This document shows, one piece after another, positions 20,460-32,236 of a DNA stretch of 64,000 nucleotides; the first letter of the stretch is position 1; every line of letters starts with the position of its first letter. Both the position numbers and the translations under genes were made by a program. The stretch spans positions 1,059,747 to 1,123,746 of the forward strand of contig QQBE01000005.1 in NCBI GenBank assembly GCA_011316235.1, read 5' to 3'. Below the pieces are notes generated by a model. That model had not been told where the DNA came from and made no database searches. It saw only the letters and a list, made by a program, of their open reading frames with translations. Source of the stretch: Mycothermus thermophilus (taxonomy: Eukaryota; Ascomycota; Sordariomycetes; Sordariales; Chaetomiaceae).

Positions 20460-22791
20460 ATGGCCTACGAAGGCAGGGACCACGGCGACAAGGGCTTTGG
20501 AGGAGGCGGCGGCAGCGGAGGACATGATGGACCTCCGCGAGTTAGAGGAAGACGTAAGTTGAACCATGAAGTTGTAGAGAGTGGATTGCCATGGGACTGG
20601 CATTTCCATCTCTCTCGGAGAACGCACATCCCCCAGCCTTCCCAATCCTCCGCGACCTTCTCTGTCTCTTGCTGCCTCTCAGACTCCCCTCCGCGACACA
20701 ACTCTCCTCCCTGACACAACTCCCATCTGATTTGGTTGAACACTGGAGTCGGTCATGAAATACAAAATGCATCCCACGCGGTTGAGAAAGATGCTAACTC
20801 ATGATCCCCAAGGCCCTGTCACCGACTATGGTGCCACCGTCGTCCACTGGATGCGCCGTCGCCAGCCCCGGTACATGGGCTCATATTCCGGCGAGGTTGA
20901 GCGGCCTAGCATTAGCTATATCGTTGACGTAGGTTGCCCCATCTTGGTCCCTTCATCCGGGAACTCATGGCTGACCGACCACTCTCAGATGCTTCCTCCC
21001 CATGCGAGGACAACCAGCCCGGCAGATTCAGTACCTTCACGCCACCTACACTCATCACTCAACAAGATCAAACACCCCATCAATGTGGTTCGATGGACTC
21101 CCGAGGGTCGCCGGCTGTTGACGGCCTCGAGCAGCGGCGAGTTCACCCTCTGGAATGGCACTGGTTTCAACTTTGAAACCATCATGCAGGCCCACGACTC
21201 AGCCATCCGCGCCCTGGCATATTCTCACAGCGACGACTGGCTGGTTTCGGCCGACCATGACGGCATCATCAAGTACTGGCAGCCCAACTTCAACAATGTC
21301 GAGAGCATCCGAGGCCACTCAGACCCGATCCGCGACTTGGCTTTCAGCCCCACCGACGTCAAGTTTGTCACGGCGTCCGATGACTCGACCCTCAAAATCT
21401 TCGACTTCGCTGCTGGCGCTGCAGAGACCACGCTGACCGGTCACGGTTGGGACGCGAAAAGCTGCGATTGGCATCCCACCAAGGGATTGATTGTCTCAGG
21501 ATCCAAGGACCATCTGGTCAAACTTTGGGATCCTCGGACAGGCCGCTGCTTGACCACATTGCACGGCCACAAGAACACCATCACTAAAACTCTGTTTGAG
21601 AGGATACGCGGCCAATGCCTGGCCACTTCGGCCCGTGACCAGACAGCTCGCGTTTTCGATCTCCGAATGATGCGCGACGTCCTGCTCCTGCGCGGCCACG
21701 AGAAGGACATCTCGACCCTGACCTGGCATCCCGTCCACCCCAACCTCCTCAGCACAGGCGGTTCCGACGGCGCCCTCTTCCATTACCTTCTCGACGAACC
21801 AAACACACCCCCGGGCCAAGGCCCATCAATCTCACCCTACGACAGCCCGGACCCCGCTTCTGCCCCAGCGCAGATCATCTATCCAGCCCACAAAATCCCC
21901 TACGCTCACGACTTCGCCATCTGGTCTCTCGACTGGCACCCGCTGGGTCACATCCTCGCCTCCGGCTCCAACGATCGCATCACGCGCTTCTGGGCTCGCA
22001 CGCGTCCAGGCGAAGCTGACCGGTTCAACGACCGCTACCACATCGGCGAAGCCGCCGCCGAAGCCCAAGGAACCTGGGACCGCCGCGGCCACCGGCACAT
22101 GCGCCAAGTCGAAGAAGAGCAAGAACTCCAAGATGAAATGGACGGCCTCGTCGATCAAAAGATGCCCATCCGCAGCCAAACCACCTCCACCACTGCTGCC
22201 GCTACCGGAGCAGGCGGCGCCGCTATCCCACCACCGGGTACCCTTCCCGGCATCCCCGGCCTCCCCGGCCTTCCCGGTCTACCAGGCCTCATCCCCCCTC
22301 CCCCGCCGCCCACCAGCTCCGCGGCCGGCGCCAGCACAACAACCCCATCCTCCTCCTCCGCCCCTCCTCCCCTCCCCTTCCCCCTACCCCCCGGCATCAT
22401 CCCCCCGCCGCCTCCTCCAGGTCTAGCCATCGACCCGAAAAACCCGCCCGATTTCGCCGCCATCGCGGAGATGATGAAAAAAGCCGGCATCGTCCCGCCT
22501 CCTCCGCCCCCTCCGGGCTTGCTGCCTCCGGGCTTGATCCCCCCGCCCCCGCCTCAATTGGCCGCTGCTGCGGCCGCTGGGTTGGGCGCGATCCCTCCGC
22601 CGCCGCCGCAGCTGGCTGCTGCGCTGGCTAAGGCGGGGGTTCCTCCTGCTCCCGGGGCCGCTGGAGCTGGAGGTGGTGCCGGTGCTGCGGCGAGCAAGGA
22701 TGGAAGTGGAAGGAGAAGGGCGCCGTTGCCGAGTCAGGAGGAGGAGTTGAGGATGGAGCAGAGTAAGGGGCATTATACAAGGGCGAGATAA
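20460..22791 (+). CDS. PFS2: Polyadenylation factor subunit 2 (Pfs2 / WDR33 family)
   Basis: Exons 20460-20553, 20813-20928 and 20989-22791 give 670 residues. Intron 1 is unusually long for this window (259 nt; GTAAGT, GCTAAC branch, CCAAG) and intron 2 is 60 nt. Splicing yields the family N-terminus RGRRPVTDYGATVVHWMRRRQPRY. Seven WD blades follow: VVRWTPEGRRLLTASSSGEFTLW, YSHSDDWLVSADHDGIIKYW, FSPTDVKFVTASDDSTLKIF, WHPTKGLIVSGSKDHLVKLW, CLATSARDQTARVFD, WHPVHPNLLSTGGSDG and WHPLGHILASGSNDRITRFW. The C-terminal 190 residues are proline-, glycine- and alanine-rich (repeated PGLPGL, IPPPPP), as in WDR33-type proteins. Pfs2 is a scaffold of the nuclear cleavage and polyadenylation factor; the mammalian homologue WDR33 recognises AAUAAA. 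The start is at CGCCATGGCC. Confidence 0.93.
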
Positions 22792-24167
22792 GTGGAGGGT
22801 TGTTACGGTAGTGGGAAAGAGGAGTTGGGGGGGAAGAAGTTGGGAAGGTTGTGTGGGTGGACTGAGGGATGGGATGGGTTTCTAGAAACAAGATGGTGAA
22901 GGAGATGTTGGGAGGTGGAAGATGCGGTTTTTGTTTGCTGCGAGAGGAGGAGGAGGGGAGAGGAAGGTGGATATATAGCCACCTAGTTCACAGAGAGTGA
23001 GCAAAGAGAGGGAGATAGAAGCAGGCAGGAAGTATGACGAAATGACGATCGCCCCGTCTTCGGGTCTTCTTTTTTCTCAGGATAAGAGAGTGGTACGGTA
23101 CGAGCACAGCATGGAAGCTGTAATACTGTCATGTCCATGGATGACTCTCAAGATCTGGACATCTACACAGCATTACCCGTTCATGAATGATGAGCTGCAA
23201 TGTTCAAGATTGGTGTGGGTGAGTTTGTCTTCCCCGTGTTATAAAAGAACAAGGTACCTACCCTAATCAATGCGGCCTTTGGACCTTTGGACCTTAAGGT
23301 ATCAACATCTCAACCCCGATCCCGACCACCTCCAACTCACCAAACAAAACATCAGTCACCAGAGTCAGGTAGGTACTTAGCAAACACCAATACCACGGCA
23401 CAATACCAACTATTTTCTCTGCCAGACCTAGGTAAGTAGGTACCTTATCAGGTGGCTACCACCAAGTAAGAGACATACATACACAAAGCCATCGTACCAT
23501 CTTCATCCATCACCTCATAACCATCCACCCATCATCCCTTCCATTAGAGAAAATTCAGAACCGCTACAAGAACGAAAACAAAACCAACAAACAACACGTC
23601 GCACATAAAAACATCCCATGCTGCCCATATCCACCGATTGCTTGTGTTGTGTTGTGTAGTGTTCTTGTTTGCTTGTTTGAAAACAAAAGATAACCGCCCC
23701 GCTACCTACACCAAACAAAAACCGCTCTCTGCTACCCGTGCTCTTCTTCTTCCTCTCCGAGAAGAGTAGTAGTAAGAAGAATTTGAATGATGAAAAAGTA
23801 ACAAGAAACAACAAATAAAGATGTAAAATTCTCAAAATAAAACACACGTGCAGAAGGACATCACCATCCATCCATCCATCCATCCGTCCGTCCAGTCCGT
23901 CCAGCCATCCATCCATCCCTTGACAGAATGACCAAAAAAAACCAATATGAGACCGGTGCAAATCCACCCTTCTGCATTCCACCTCCCGTTTTCCCCGCTT
24001 CTACTAGGTAAGGTAGACAACCCGCTTCCATCCATCCATATAGAAACATCGAAAACACGCGCCTCCTCACATCTCTCTCTCCACATAGCGTTTCCCAAGG
24101 TATCTCTGTCATGCATCAAAGTGTTTCACCGAACCCGCCTCCTCTTGCGCGCAGGACCCCGAGCATC
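22792..24167. other. Convergent intergenic region PFS2 / chromatin remodeller
   Basis: About 1.4 kb with no recognisable gene. The PFS2 side is G-rich on the plus strand. The remodeller side (about 23280-23870) is A+C-rich on the plus strand. TAGGTA/TACCTA words occur at 23253-23263, 23368-23379, 23426-23445 and 24005-24017, and a CCAT/CCGT tract at 23862-23918. Confidence 0.55.
23862..23918. repeat. CCAT/CCGT tetranucleotide microsatellite
   Basis: A run of CCAT units, then CCGT/CCAGT, then CCAT units again, about 250 bases downstream of the remodeller stop codon and so probably in or near its 3' UTR (GGAT-rich in that sense). Confidence 0.8.
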
Positions 24168-27100
24168 CTACTCCTCGTCGTCATTCTGCGTTCCGTTCAC
24201 CCTCTTCGCATCCCCACCATTGGACGCTTGCGCCGCGGTGTTTGCTGCGTTGCTACTGCTCGCGCTCGACGACACAAGCTTGATCCTCGTCGGGTGGGAC
24301 GTCGTTGTCGTAGTCGTTGTTGATGATGACGCAGGCGGTTGAGAGGCCGGCGGTTGTGACTGTTGCTGTTGGCTGCTGCTGCTCGGCGCGGGGGTGCCGT
24401 CTGCAGATGGCGCAGGGCCGTCTTGGCCGCCGGCTGTCGAGGGAGCCGCGGAGGAAGGATCTTCGAGGGCGCGCAGCTCTGGGTTGTTTGCCAGCTCCTT
24501 TTCGAATTGCTCTTTGAAGTAGGCCTGGTTGGGGCGGTGCTGTTAGTCTCCCGCTGTGACCCTGTGTTCAGGATCGAGAAGAAACACTTACCTCGATCAG
24601 GTTCACGTCCTGGCAAATCAAGCTGGTCTCCTCGTTGAACGTCCGGCAATTGGACACCATCAAATCCAAATCCCTGCGCATGTCGCCGAGGCAGTTGTAT
24701 TCCTCCCTCTTGATCTTCTTCTGGATGTCATTCATGCAGATCGGGTTGGTGATGATGACGTAGTAGTCGGCCCACTCCCGCTTGGGCGGCAGCTTGACGA
24801 AAGGACCGATGATAAGGCGCTTCATCGGGCCATCGTCCGAGTCGTCGTCCTCGCCATCCTTCTTGTCCTTGTCCTTCTCCTCGGGCTCCTCGTCGTCCAC
24901 CTCGAGGTTCATCAGACCGTCGTAGATACGGCGCAGACTCTTCTGCAGCTGCTCGCGCACCGCTGGCGCCAGACGGTTCTCGCCGCCTGCATCCTTGACC
25001 GCCTTCGGGCGTCCCTGCGGCCCGCGGCGCTTCTTGGCCGGTGGCTCGTCGTCACCCTCTTCAGCTTTGCGCTTTTCCTGATTCTTGCTGCCAGGTTTGC
25101 GGCCGCGCTTCTTGGGCGTCTCGACATCTTCGGTTCCTTCGCGGCTGGCGGTCGGTGAATTGGCGAGTGACCCTTCGGCCGCTGCTTGGGCCATGGCCAA
25201 CCGCTTAAGTTTGTTGGCCTCACGCTTAGCCTTGCGGGCCGCCTTGCGCGCTGCTGCCGCCTCGGGAGTGTCCTCGTCGTCGTCGACAGCCATGAGCCAT
25301 TGCTCCTCCGTAAGCCCGTCGTCGTACTTGACCTTGGTGCGCTCACGAGCGCCACGGCCCAGCTGAACCTCCTGTTCCTGCTCGACCGGGTTGCCATCGT
25401 TGAGATAAATCTCTGGCAGCTCGTCTTCCGTCATCAGACGGGACTTGCCCTGGCAGCCTGGGGCGGTACCGTAGATGGGGTCGCGTGACCGCTCCTCGTC
25501 AAGCTTCTGGAAGATGGCGAGCTCCTCCTCGTTGCGTGCGAGGATCATGTTGAGTTCTTCGTCGTCCATCTCCTCCTGCTCGCCCGAGTCTGCCATTTCG
25601 GCCGTCTCCAGCAGTGTTCGGAGCATGGCATCACGATCTGTCTCGGATGACTTGTTGTCGAAGCGACCGGCCTGAATGACCTTGCCGTCCATGTCGAGCT
25701 TGAAACGGGCGCGCTCCAGGATCTTCTCTTCGACCGACGCCGAGCTAATAAGTCGGAGGATGCGCACTTCGTTCTTCTGACCGATACGGTGGGCACGATC
25801 CTGCGCCTGCAAGTCTTGATGCGGGTTCCAGTCTGAATCATAGATGATGACTGTGTCGGCGGTCTGCAGGTTCAGACCGAGACCACCGGCGCGGGTGGAG
25901 AGCAGGAACATGAAGTAGGGCGAGTCGGGCGCGTTGAAGAGCTTCAAAAGCTCAGAGCGCTCCTCCGACTTGGTGGTACCATCGAGGCGGAGGTACTGGA
26001 TACCGCGATACCTCAAGAAATCCTCCATGATGTCCATGATAGCAGTCATCTGGAAGAACATGAGGACGCGGTGACCGGTCGCCTTGTACTTGGGCAGGAT
26101 CCTGTCGAGCAGCTCAAACTTGCCGGCTGTGCGCCAGAGGAGGTCGTTGCTGACATTGGCAGGATTCATCTGGTTCTCGACCTCATCGAACACGAAGGGG
26201 TGGTTGCAGAGCTTGCGCAACTGCATAATCATGTTGCTGAGGCCGCGAGCGCCGGTCTTGTTGCCGTTGGCATCCATGACGGCGATCTTCTGGTGGGTGA
26301 CCATCTGCTTGTACAGGCGCGCCTGCAATGCTGAGAACTTGCACTTGATGACCTTTTCGGTCTTGTCTGGAAGATCCTTTTCGACATCCTTCTTGAGACG
26401 GCGCAGCAGGAATGGCCGCAGCACCTTATGCAGGCGACGGATGATGAGAATTTGCTCTTCTTCTGTGAGCTCCATCTTGTCCTGGCCACCCGTGTTGGCG
26501 AAGGGAGTGTTGAACCACTCGTCGAAAGTCTTGGCCGACTTGAAGATATTGGGCAGCACGAAGTTGAGCATCGCCCACAGCTCGGCAAGGTTGTTTTGCA
26601 GCGGGGTACCGGTCAAGATGAGGCGGAACCGCGTGCTGTAGTACTGCTGGATGGTGGCGCTGAGCTTGGAGTTGGAGTTCTTCATGCGGTGACCCTCGTC
26701 GATGATCATGTGGAACCACTTGATCTTGCTGAGCAGCGGCCGATCCTTGATGATATATTCGTACGTCGTGAGCAGGACCTGGAAGCGGCCTTGCCGAATC
26801 TTGTCCTGCTGCATCTTGCGAGCCTGCGGCGGGCCCTTGTACACCACCTTGGCGACCGAGGGCGCCCACTTCTCGAACTCGAGATTCCAGTTGGTAAGGG
26901 TACTGAGAGGGACGATGACGAGGTACGGGCCGTTTTGGTGCTTCTTCTCGATGAGGTATGTGATGAGACTGATGGTCTGGATGGTCTTGCCGAGACCCAT
27001 TTCGTCGGCCAAGATGCCGTTGAGGTTGTTGTTGTAGAGAGACAACATCCACTGCAGACCCTTGAGCTGGTATTCTTTGAGCGTACCGCCGACCAAGATG

Positions 27101-28803
27101 CTGGCCTGCTCCGTGACCTCCTCCTTGATCCGGTGGGCGACGGCATAGTAGTCGATCTTGTTGCGGCTGTTCTCGTCGTCGTCGTCGTCTTCCTCGGAGT
27201 CGCTTTCGGGAGGAGGAGGAACGCCTTGCTCGCCATACTTCTTGGCGGCCTCCCGCTGCTGCTCGCGGACGGAGGACGCAAGCTGCTTGAGGAAACCGTC
27301 GGTCTGCCGCAGGAGGTGGGTAATACGCGTATCCTTGGCCTGGTCGAGCAGCTTGAGGTAGGCCTCTTCATCGTTGGCCTTAAGAGCCTGCAGACGCTGC
27401 TTGGCAGTGCGCTCGATCCTCTTCTGCTCTTCCTTCTCAATGTTGAAGTGGTGGGCATACATGAGACGGCTGAGCTTCTGAGCCTTGGTGCGCTGGACGG
27501 TGGCGTTGTTCAACACCTGGTTGCGATGGTTGTTGATGGCCTGCAGGAAGTCCTCGTGGCGCTTGCGATCGCGGTTCTCTCGAGCGTCGCGCTGCTGCTT
27601 CTCGAGCTTCTCGGTGATGCGGGCCTCGCGGACGTTCTGCTTCTTCATGCGGCGGTACAAGGAGCGGTTCGTCGTCATGGCGAGGTTGTCGTAGTGAAGC
27701 ATCTGCTTTCCGATGCGCTCACGCAGGGCGCGCTGCTTCGAGTACAGGGCCAACTTCTTCATCTCGATAATGGCTTTCCTCTTGGCAGTATCATCGGCGA
27801 CGAGGGTGTCCTGAGACGCGTCCCAGTGCGCGAGGTTGCCAGGGAGCGACTTGAGCTCGGCATACCGGGCGCTCATGCGGTTGAAGATGATCTTCTCGCG
27901 GTCCGCGCGCAGCTGCTCCAGGTCGATACCGGCCGGGAAGATACCAGGGATAATAAGTCGGTTCTTGCGGCGCCCGTGGTCCAGGTAGGAAATGGTCTTA
28001 CGCACAAGCCCACCGTCGTACGGGGACTTCACCGTCTTGTATGTCTTCGCGGTCGGGGCGGTGGACGTCGTTGTTGCTGGGGCCGGTTCTGCGGCGGCAT
28101 CGGTACTGGGCTTCTGCGCATCCTGCGCCGCCGCGTCCGGAGCGGGGGTCGGAGGCACCGCCTCTTGCTTCGTCTGAGACAAGCGACGGCGCGCGCGATG
28201 CTCAAACATGGCCTTCTGTAACTGGATCGGGACGCCAGCATTCTTGCCGAGCATCTTAAACGCCTTGATCTGAGTCCAGAGCAGGTTCAGCTGGGCCTGG
28301 GTGAACTGGCTCGCGGGGTGCGGCGCCGGCGCTGCACCCGGGGCCCCGGCAGGAGTGGCGGCTGCGGCATTGTTCGCAGTGGCTGGAAGTGCTGACGCCC
28401 CGAGTGCGCCGGTAGAGGTCGGCATGGTAGTCTGGGGACGGGCGGCCGGGGTGCCGTTGGGGACGCCGTTTAGACCATTCTGCATGGCTTGGTGCTGTTG
28501 TTGCTGTTGGAGTTGTTGCTGCTGTTGCAGCTGCAGTTGCTGCTTGCGCAGCTCATTCTGGCGTTGCAGGGCGGCGAGGATGGATTGGGTCTTGATAAAC
28601 TCGGGGTCGCTTTGTGGGACTCCCTGCTTCTTCATTTGTTGGAATCTCTGCGAGGGGTTAGCAGTCTTTCGATGCAATATATGGGCACGAACACGGTGGG
28701 TTGCACTCACCATGAAGAGTTCCTGGGCCTGCTGCTGGGTCATGCCCGCAGGGATGGCAGAGCCCGGGTGCTGCACCGCGGGCGGGGCCTGAGCACTAGC
28801 CAT
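24168..28803 (-). CDS. SNF2: Snf2/Sth1 (Brahma)-class chromatin-remodelling ATPase
   Basis: Exons 28803-28711, 28647-24592 and 24524-24168 on the minus strand give 1501 residues. Intron 1 (63 nt) is in frame and stop-free; intron 2 is 67 nt. Domains in order: Gln-rich N-terminus; QLQ (QFTQAQLNLLWTQIKAFKML, about 141-180); HSA helix (LEQLRADREKIIFNRM to YAHHFNIEKEEQK); SNF2 ATPase with ILADEMGLGKT (about 577), the DEGH box in IIDEGHRMKN (about 679), STRAGGLGLNLQTAD and QAQDRAHRIGQKNEVRI; SnAC region (about 1030-1090); a bromodomain (about 1260-1390, EWADYYVIITNPICMNDIQKKI, NCRTFNEE); and a Ser/Thr-rich tail. This is the catalytic subunit of a SWI/SNF or RSC type complex, which slides and ejects nucleosomes in the nucleus. 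Sequence alone does not let me separate Snf2 from Sth1/Snf21, so the symbol denotes the subfamily. Confidence 0.93.
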
Positions 28804-30206
28804 GTTGGCGATTGAGATGAAGGGGAGAGGCCAACGGGGCGGGTGTCAAGTCAGATGGTCAATCGCGACGTCAAGCGTGCGTGCATGTCTGGTGGGCAGG
28901 CAATCGCAGTTGGAGGGGACGTGACCGAGATGGTCAAGTTGGCGTCTAGGCACGTGTTGGGACGACGACGCGAAGCGCAGTCGATAAAAACGAAGGGATG
29001 GCGGGCCGGCCCTCGATGACGGGTCCTGTCGCGCGTGTGTTGCAAAAGAAACGGGGGTGGCGGAGTTGGATATTCGGGATGAAGGACACGGTCGCGATGC
29101 ACGATGTGTGCGCGTGGTCGACGGGCGCGTCGCCGGACAAGCCGGAGCGCAATGGGATGGTCGACGACGAAGGGAGTGGATAAAGGGAGGACGTGTTATC
29201 GAAGCAGTGTCGCGCTCGGGAGGGGTGGACGGGCGACGTGCTGGTGTGGGGACCGAAAAGAAAATACACGGGCCTTTCTGCTCGGCCTTGGGGGAGGGAT
29301 GACGAAGTGCCAAAGCGAATGGCAAAAGTCGAAAAAAAAGGGAAAAAACCGGGGGATGGCAGGTGTTGTCGTATGGTGGGAGGGCACAAAGCGCAGGGGT
29401 TGTCGCGTTTGTGGCCCGAAAGGACGGCGATGGGATGGTCTTGATGCGTCGCGGGCAGATTGGCGATTTTTTTGATGCGCGCCGTGACCGTTTGGATGGA
29501 TGGAGAGGTTGAGGCAGAGCGCAAAGTAGCCGACCGACCAAGATCGAATGGCAATGAATGGCTTGTCGCGCGCGGCGATGGGCTCTGGCGAAGTGCCTGG
29601 GGGGGAAACTTGGTCTGTGCGCAGAGTTGTGGGTCCTGTGCTGAGAAATCAGTGCTGCCTGCGAAATTATGAGAACGGCTTAGTCATCACGCAACCTGCG
29701 CCCTCAAGGAGAGGAAAAGCGGCGAAAACGGGCAAACACGGGCACAAGCAATGTGTGAAACGGCCAATCAGAGCACAGAACCTGCATGCAGGAGAAGGTC
29801 CCATCCGCCAGTCCTGGCGCTGCAGGCTTGCCTCAGGCCCGCGACTGTTGCCTTCCGGGTTTTGGTCTCTCGGCCTTGGCCTCCCCCGCGCACCTGAGGC
29901 TCTGTTTGATTGTTTCCTATTTCGGAAAGCAGCTCACGGCATCACAAACCTCACGTCTGGCCAGGTTGAGGGTTGAAGATGTTGACTCAACACTCAAATT
30001 ACACTTTTTGAAGCTCTAGACTTTATGCTGAATAATCCTGTCTACCACGGTGTCCCAGAATCAAAACAAAACAACCTGACCTTTCCATTATTTCTTGGTA
30101 TCGTTCTTAAACACGCTCCAACTCCCATCCATGTACCTATCTTTCACAAATACAAGCTGCAGACCAGACCAATCATAGCTCCATAGAAATTCTGTCAAGT
30201 GCCTGA
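28804..30206. promoter_or_regulatory. Upstream region of the remodeller gene and 3' flank of WDR70-like gene
   Basis: About 1.4 kb. The left part is the promoter and likely long 5' leader of the SNF2-class gene. The right end is 3' flank of the WDR70-like gene. The overlapping short frames on both strands are not conserved and look like chance. Confidence 0.5.
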
Positions 30207-31967
30207 TCATTTCTTCAGCTTCTTCTTATCGGGCTCCTCCTCATCACTCAACTCCGCATACTGCGTCACAGGCTGGGTCTTCGCCCAAGCGCTTGTAAAT
30301 ACTGGGTCCTTCTTGGCCACCTCAGCATACTTCAACAGCGCCTCGCGCGGGTCCTCATGCAGCATCTTGCTCAGAGGGATATTTTGCTCGACGTGCTTCT
30401 CATCAGGCTGGCTGCGCATGAAGGGTGTGATCTGCTTCACCTGCGGGCGGTACGCGTCGCGTGAGCCACCACCGGCGGCCCCGCCACCACGGCGTTTGCG
30501 GCCCAAGGCTCCTCCCGCTCCCGGTGTTACGATCGCATCAGCTGAAATGCCCAGCTGGCTCTGGTCCATGGTGAAGGATGGGTCGTCGTCGACATGCCGC
30601 TTCTTGGGTGCGCGCGACATGACGTCGAGCGCGCCACGCGTTGAAAGCTTGGGATGGAAGAAGACGCGCGTTTCGGCGTTGGCGGATCCAAGGATGATTT
30701 GGTTGAGCTTGGAGTGCCAGCCAACTGAGATGAGCGGGACGCCCGGTGTGACGGGTGTGACGAGCTCCGGCCGGAGGTTCGCAGGGTTGAGGATATGTAG
30801 ATCACCAGTGGCGGAACCGGTGATGATGTGTCGTGAATCGGGTGAGTAGCGGATGTTGCTCATGGGGTACCGGTCCGATGTGGAAGCATGCTCGACCTGG
30901 ATCAGTGCTTTGTTGAACTTGCGAGTGTCCCATAACTTGATCAGCCCGTCGCCGCCGCGGGTCACAACCATGCGCCCGTCCGCGCTGATGGCAATGCCAC
31001 CAGTCCAGGTATCCGGACGGTGCGCGTCCTTGATCTCTGCAGCCGGCCGAGTAAAGGGGCCGTTTCCGTTATACATGACAAGCGAGCCATCCAAAGCAGC
31101 TGCCACCATAACCGGGCTGTTGCCCTGACCAAGACCCCAAGCCACGGCCGTCATCCGGGTGCGTCCAGCTGCACCCGCCGCCTTCGACTTGAAGACGATC
31201 ACCTCCTTCTGACTCCGCTTATTGTTGATGTCCCATATCCTGAGCGTGCTGTCGGAACCAGCCGTCACGCAAAGGTTGGGGTCTGTTGGATGCCAGGTGC
31301 CTGTGATGACCTCACCAACGTGACCCTTGGTGTTGTGCATGTCGCGCAGGTACATATCGCCCTTGACAAACTCCGTCACGATGTCGCCATCTCTTGACAT
31401 GATTTTTGGTTGCGGGTGCGCGGTAACACAAAGGAAGACGCTGCCGGAATGTGGGCTAAACTCGAGGTGCTGGACGATGTGAGAGTCGACAGAAGCAGAT
31501 TTCTTGCTTTCCCAAGGATTGATGGTCTTGAAGGCGCGCAGTGTGGTGGGAGTCATGGCAGCAAAGTCGTGGAAGCTGATGTTGCCGTCCAGCGAGCCGC
31601 TGATGAGACGTGATCCGGCAGGATCCAGCGCAATGGTGGTCACAGCCTTTTCGTGCGTCTTCAACACCATCTCGTGTGTCGCGGGGAACTTCTCGAGAAC
31701 ATCCTCGTCATCTGAGTCGGAACTGTCCGGGTCCGAGTCGTCTGAGTCGCTGGCATCGCTGTCGGAGGCTGGCTCTTTTTGTTTCTTTGGGGGCTTCTCT
31801 GGTTTCTCGATCCTTGCTACCTGTCGCCGGGCCTGTTCGATCTGGGCTGCGACATTGGGGGCCTTCTCCTTCTTGCCAAAGGAGGTTGGCACGAAGGCTC
31901 GCAGAGCGTCATCTTCGGCGACCGGAGGTTCCGGAACATAATAGTCGTCGCTGTCGCTATCACTCAT
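30207..31967 (-). CDS. wdr70: WD-repeat protein, WDR70 family
   Basis: A single uninterrupted exon of 586 residues. The start chosen (MSDSDSDDYY, ATG at 31967) is the first one consistent with the family. The frame stays open upstream to 32534, but that extension runs into SWC5. The N-terminal 100 residues are acidic with Ser/Asp runs (SDASDSDDSDPDSSDSD). WD blades begin at HEKAVTTIALDPAGSRLISGSLDG and include TGTWHPTDPNLCVTAGSDSTLRIWD, GIAISADGRMVVTRGGDGLIKLWDTRKF and YSPDSRHIITGSATGDLHI. The C-terminus carries the typical KQITPFMRSQP, LHEDPREALLKYAEVAKKDPVFTSAW and a lysine tail suited to a nuclear localisation signal. The fission yeast and human homologues are linked to CUL4-DDB1 ligase and histone H2B ubiquitination in DNA repair. 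That role here is inferred from the family. The gene shares a 269-base divergent promoter with SWC5. Confidence 0.88.
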   Translation of the reverse strand: MSDSDSDDYYVPEPPVAEDDALRAFVPTSFGKKEKAPNVAAQIEQARRQVARIEKPEKPPKKQKEPASDSDASDSDDSDPDSSDSDDEDVLEKFPATHEMVLKTHEKAVTTIALDPAGSRLISGSLDGNISFHDFAAMTPTTLRAFKTINPWESKKSASVDSHIVQHLEFSPHSGSVFLCVTAHPQPKIMSRDGDIVTEFVKGDMYLRDMHNTKGHVGEVITGTWHPTDPNLCVTAGSDSTLRIWDINNKRSQKEVIVFKSKAAGAAGRTRMTAVAWGLGQGNSPVMVAAALDGSLVMYNGNGPFTRPAAEIKDAHRPDTWTGGIAISADGRMVVTRGGDGLIKLWDTRKFNKALIQVEHASTSDRYPMSNIRYSPDSRHIITGSATGDLHILNPANLRPELVTPVTPGVPLISVGWHSKLNQIILGSANAETRVFFHPKLSTRGALDVMSRAPKKRHVDDDPSFTMDQSQLGISADAIVTPGAGGALGRKRRGGGAAGGGSRDAYRPQVKQITPFMRSQPDEKHVEQNIPLSKMLHEDPREALLKYAEVAKKDPVFTSAWAKTQPVTQYAELSDEEEPDKKKLKK

Positions 31968-32236
31968 ATTGGCGGATGTGTTGTGGATGGGAATTGAAGA
32001 GGATGGCAAGAGGAAGATAGATCTGAAAAAGGCTGGGAGCTGCAGGTTGACGTTGATGTCTTGGCACAGGATTACCCAAGCATCGCCGTCTGGGCGCCGC
32101 GCTCGACCGCGATTGACGTGCCGAACCCCACAATTATTTCGTTGCCTCTCGGCCGTTGAACCACGTCCTTTCACCCAGCAACCATATAACCCGTTTCCTT
32201 TCGTCATCAGGCGCCAGGACGCGCCTAATCGCCGCA
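31968..32236. promoter_or_regulatory. Short bidirectional promoter between WDR70-like gene and SWC5
   Basis: Only 269 bases separate the two start codons, so both 5' leaders and any promoter elements must fit here. No obvious TATA box on either strand. Confidence 0.65.

Noticed and set aside
20554..20812. Long first intron of PFS2 as a snoRNA host
   Set aside because: I looked for C (RTGATGA) and D (CTGA) boxes with flanking stems and did not find a convincing set.
26428..28221. 597-codon open frame on the plus strand, antisense to the SNF2-class gene
   Set aside because: It is the complementary shadow of a GC-rich coding exon. The sequence is Leu/Val/Asp/Gly-biased without any family feature, and the sense frame is an unmistakable ATPase.
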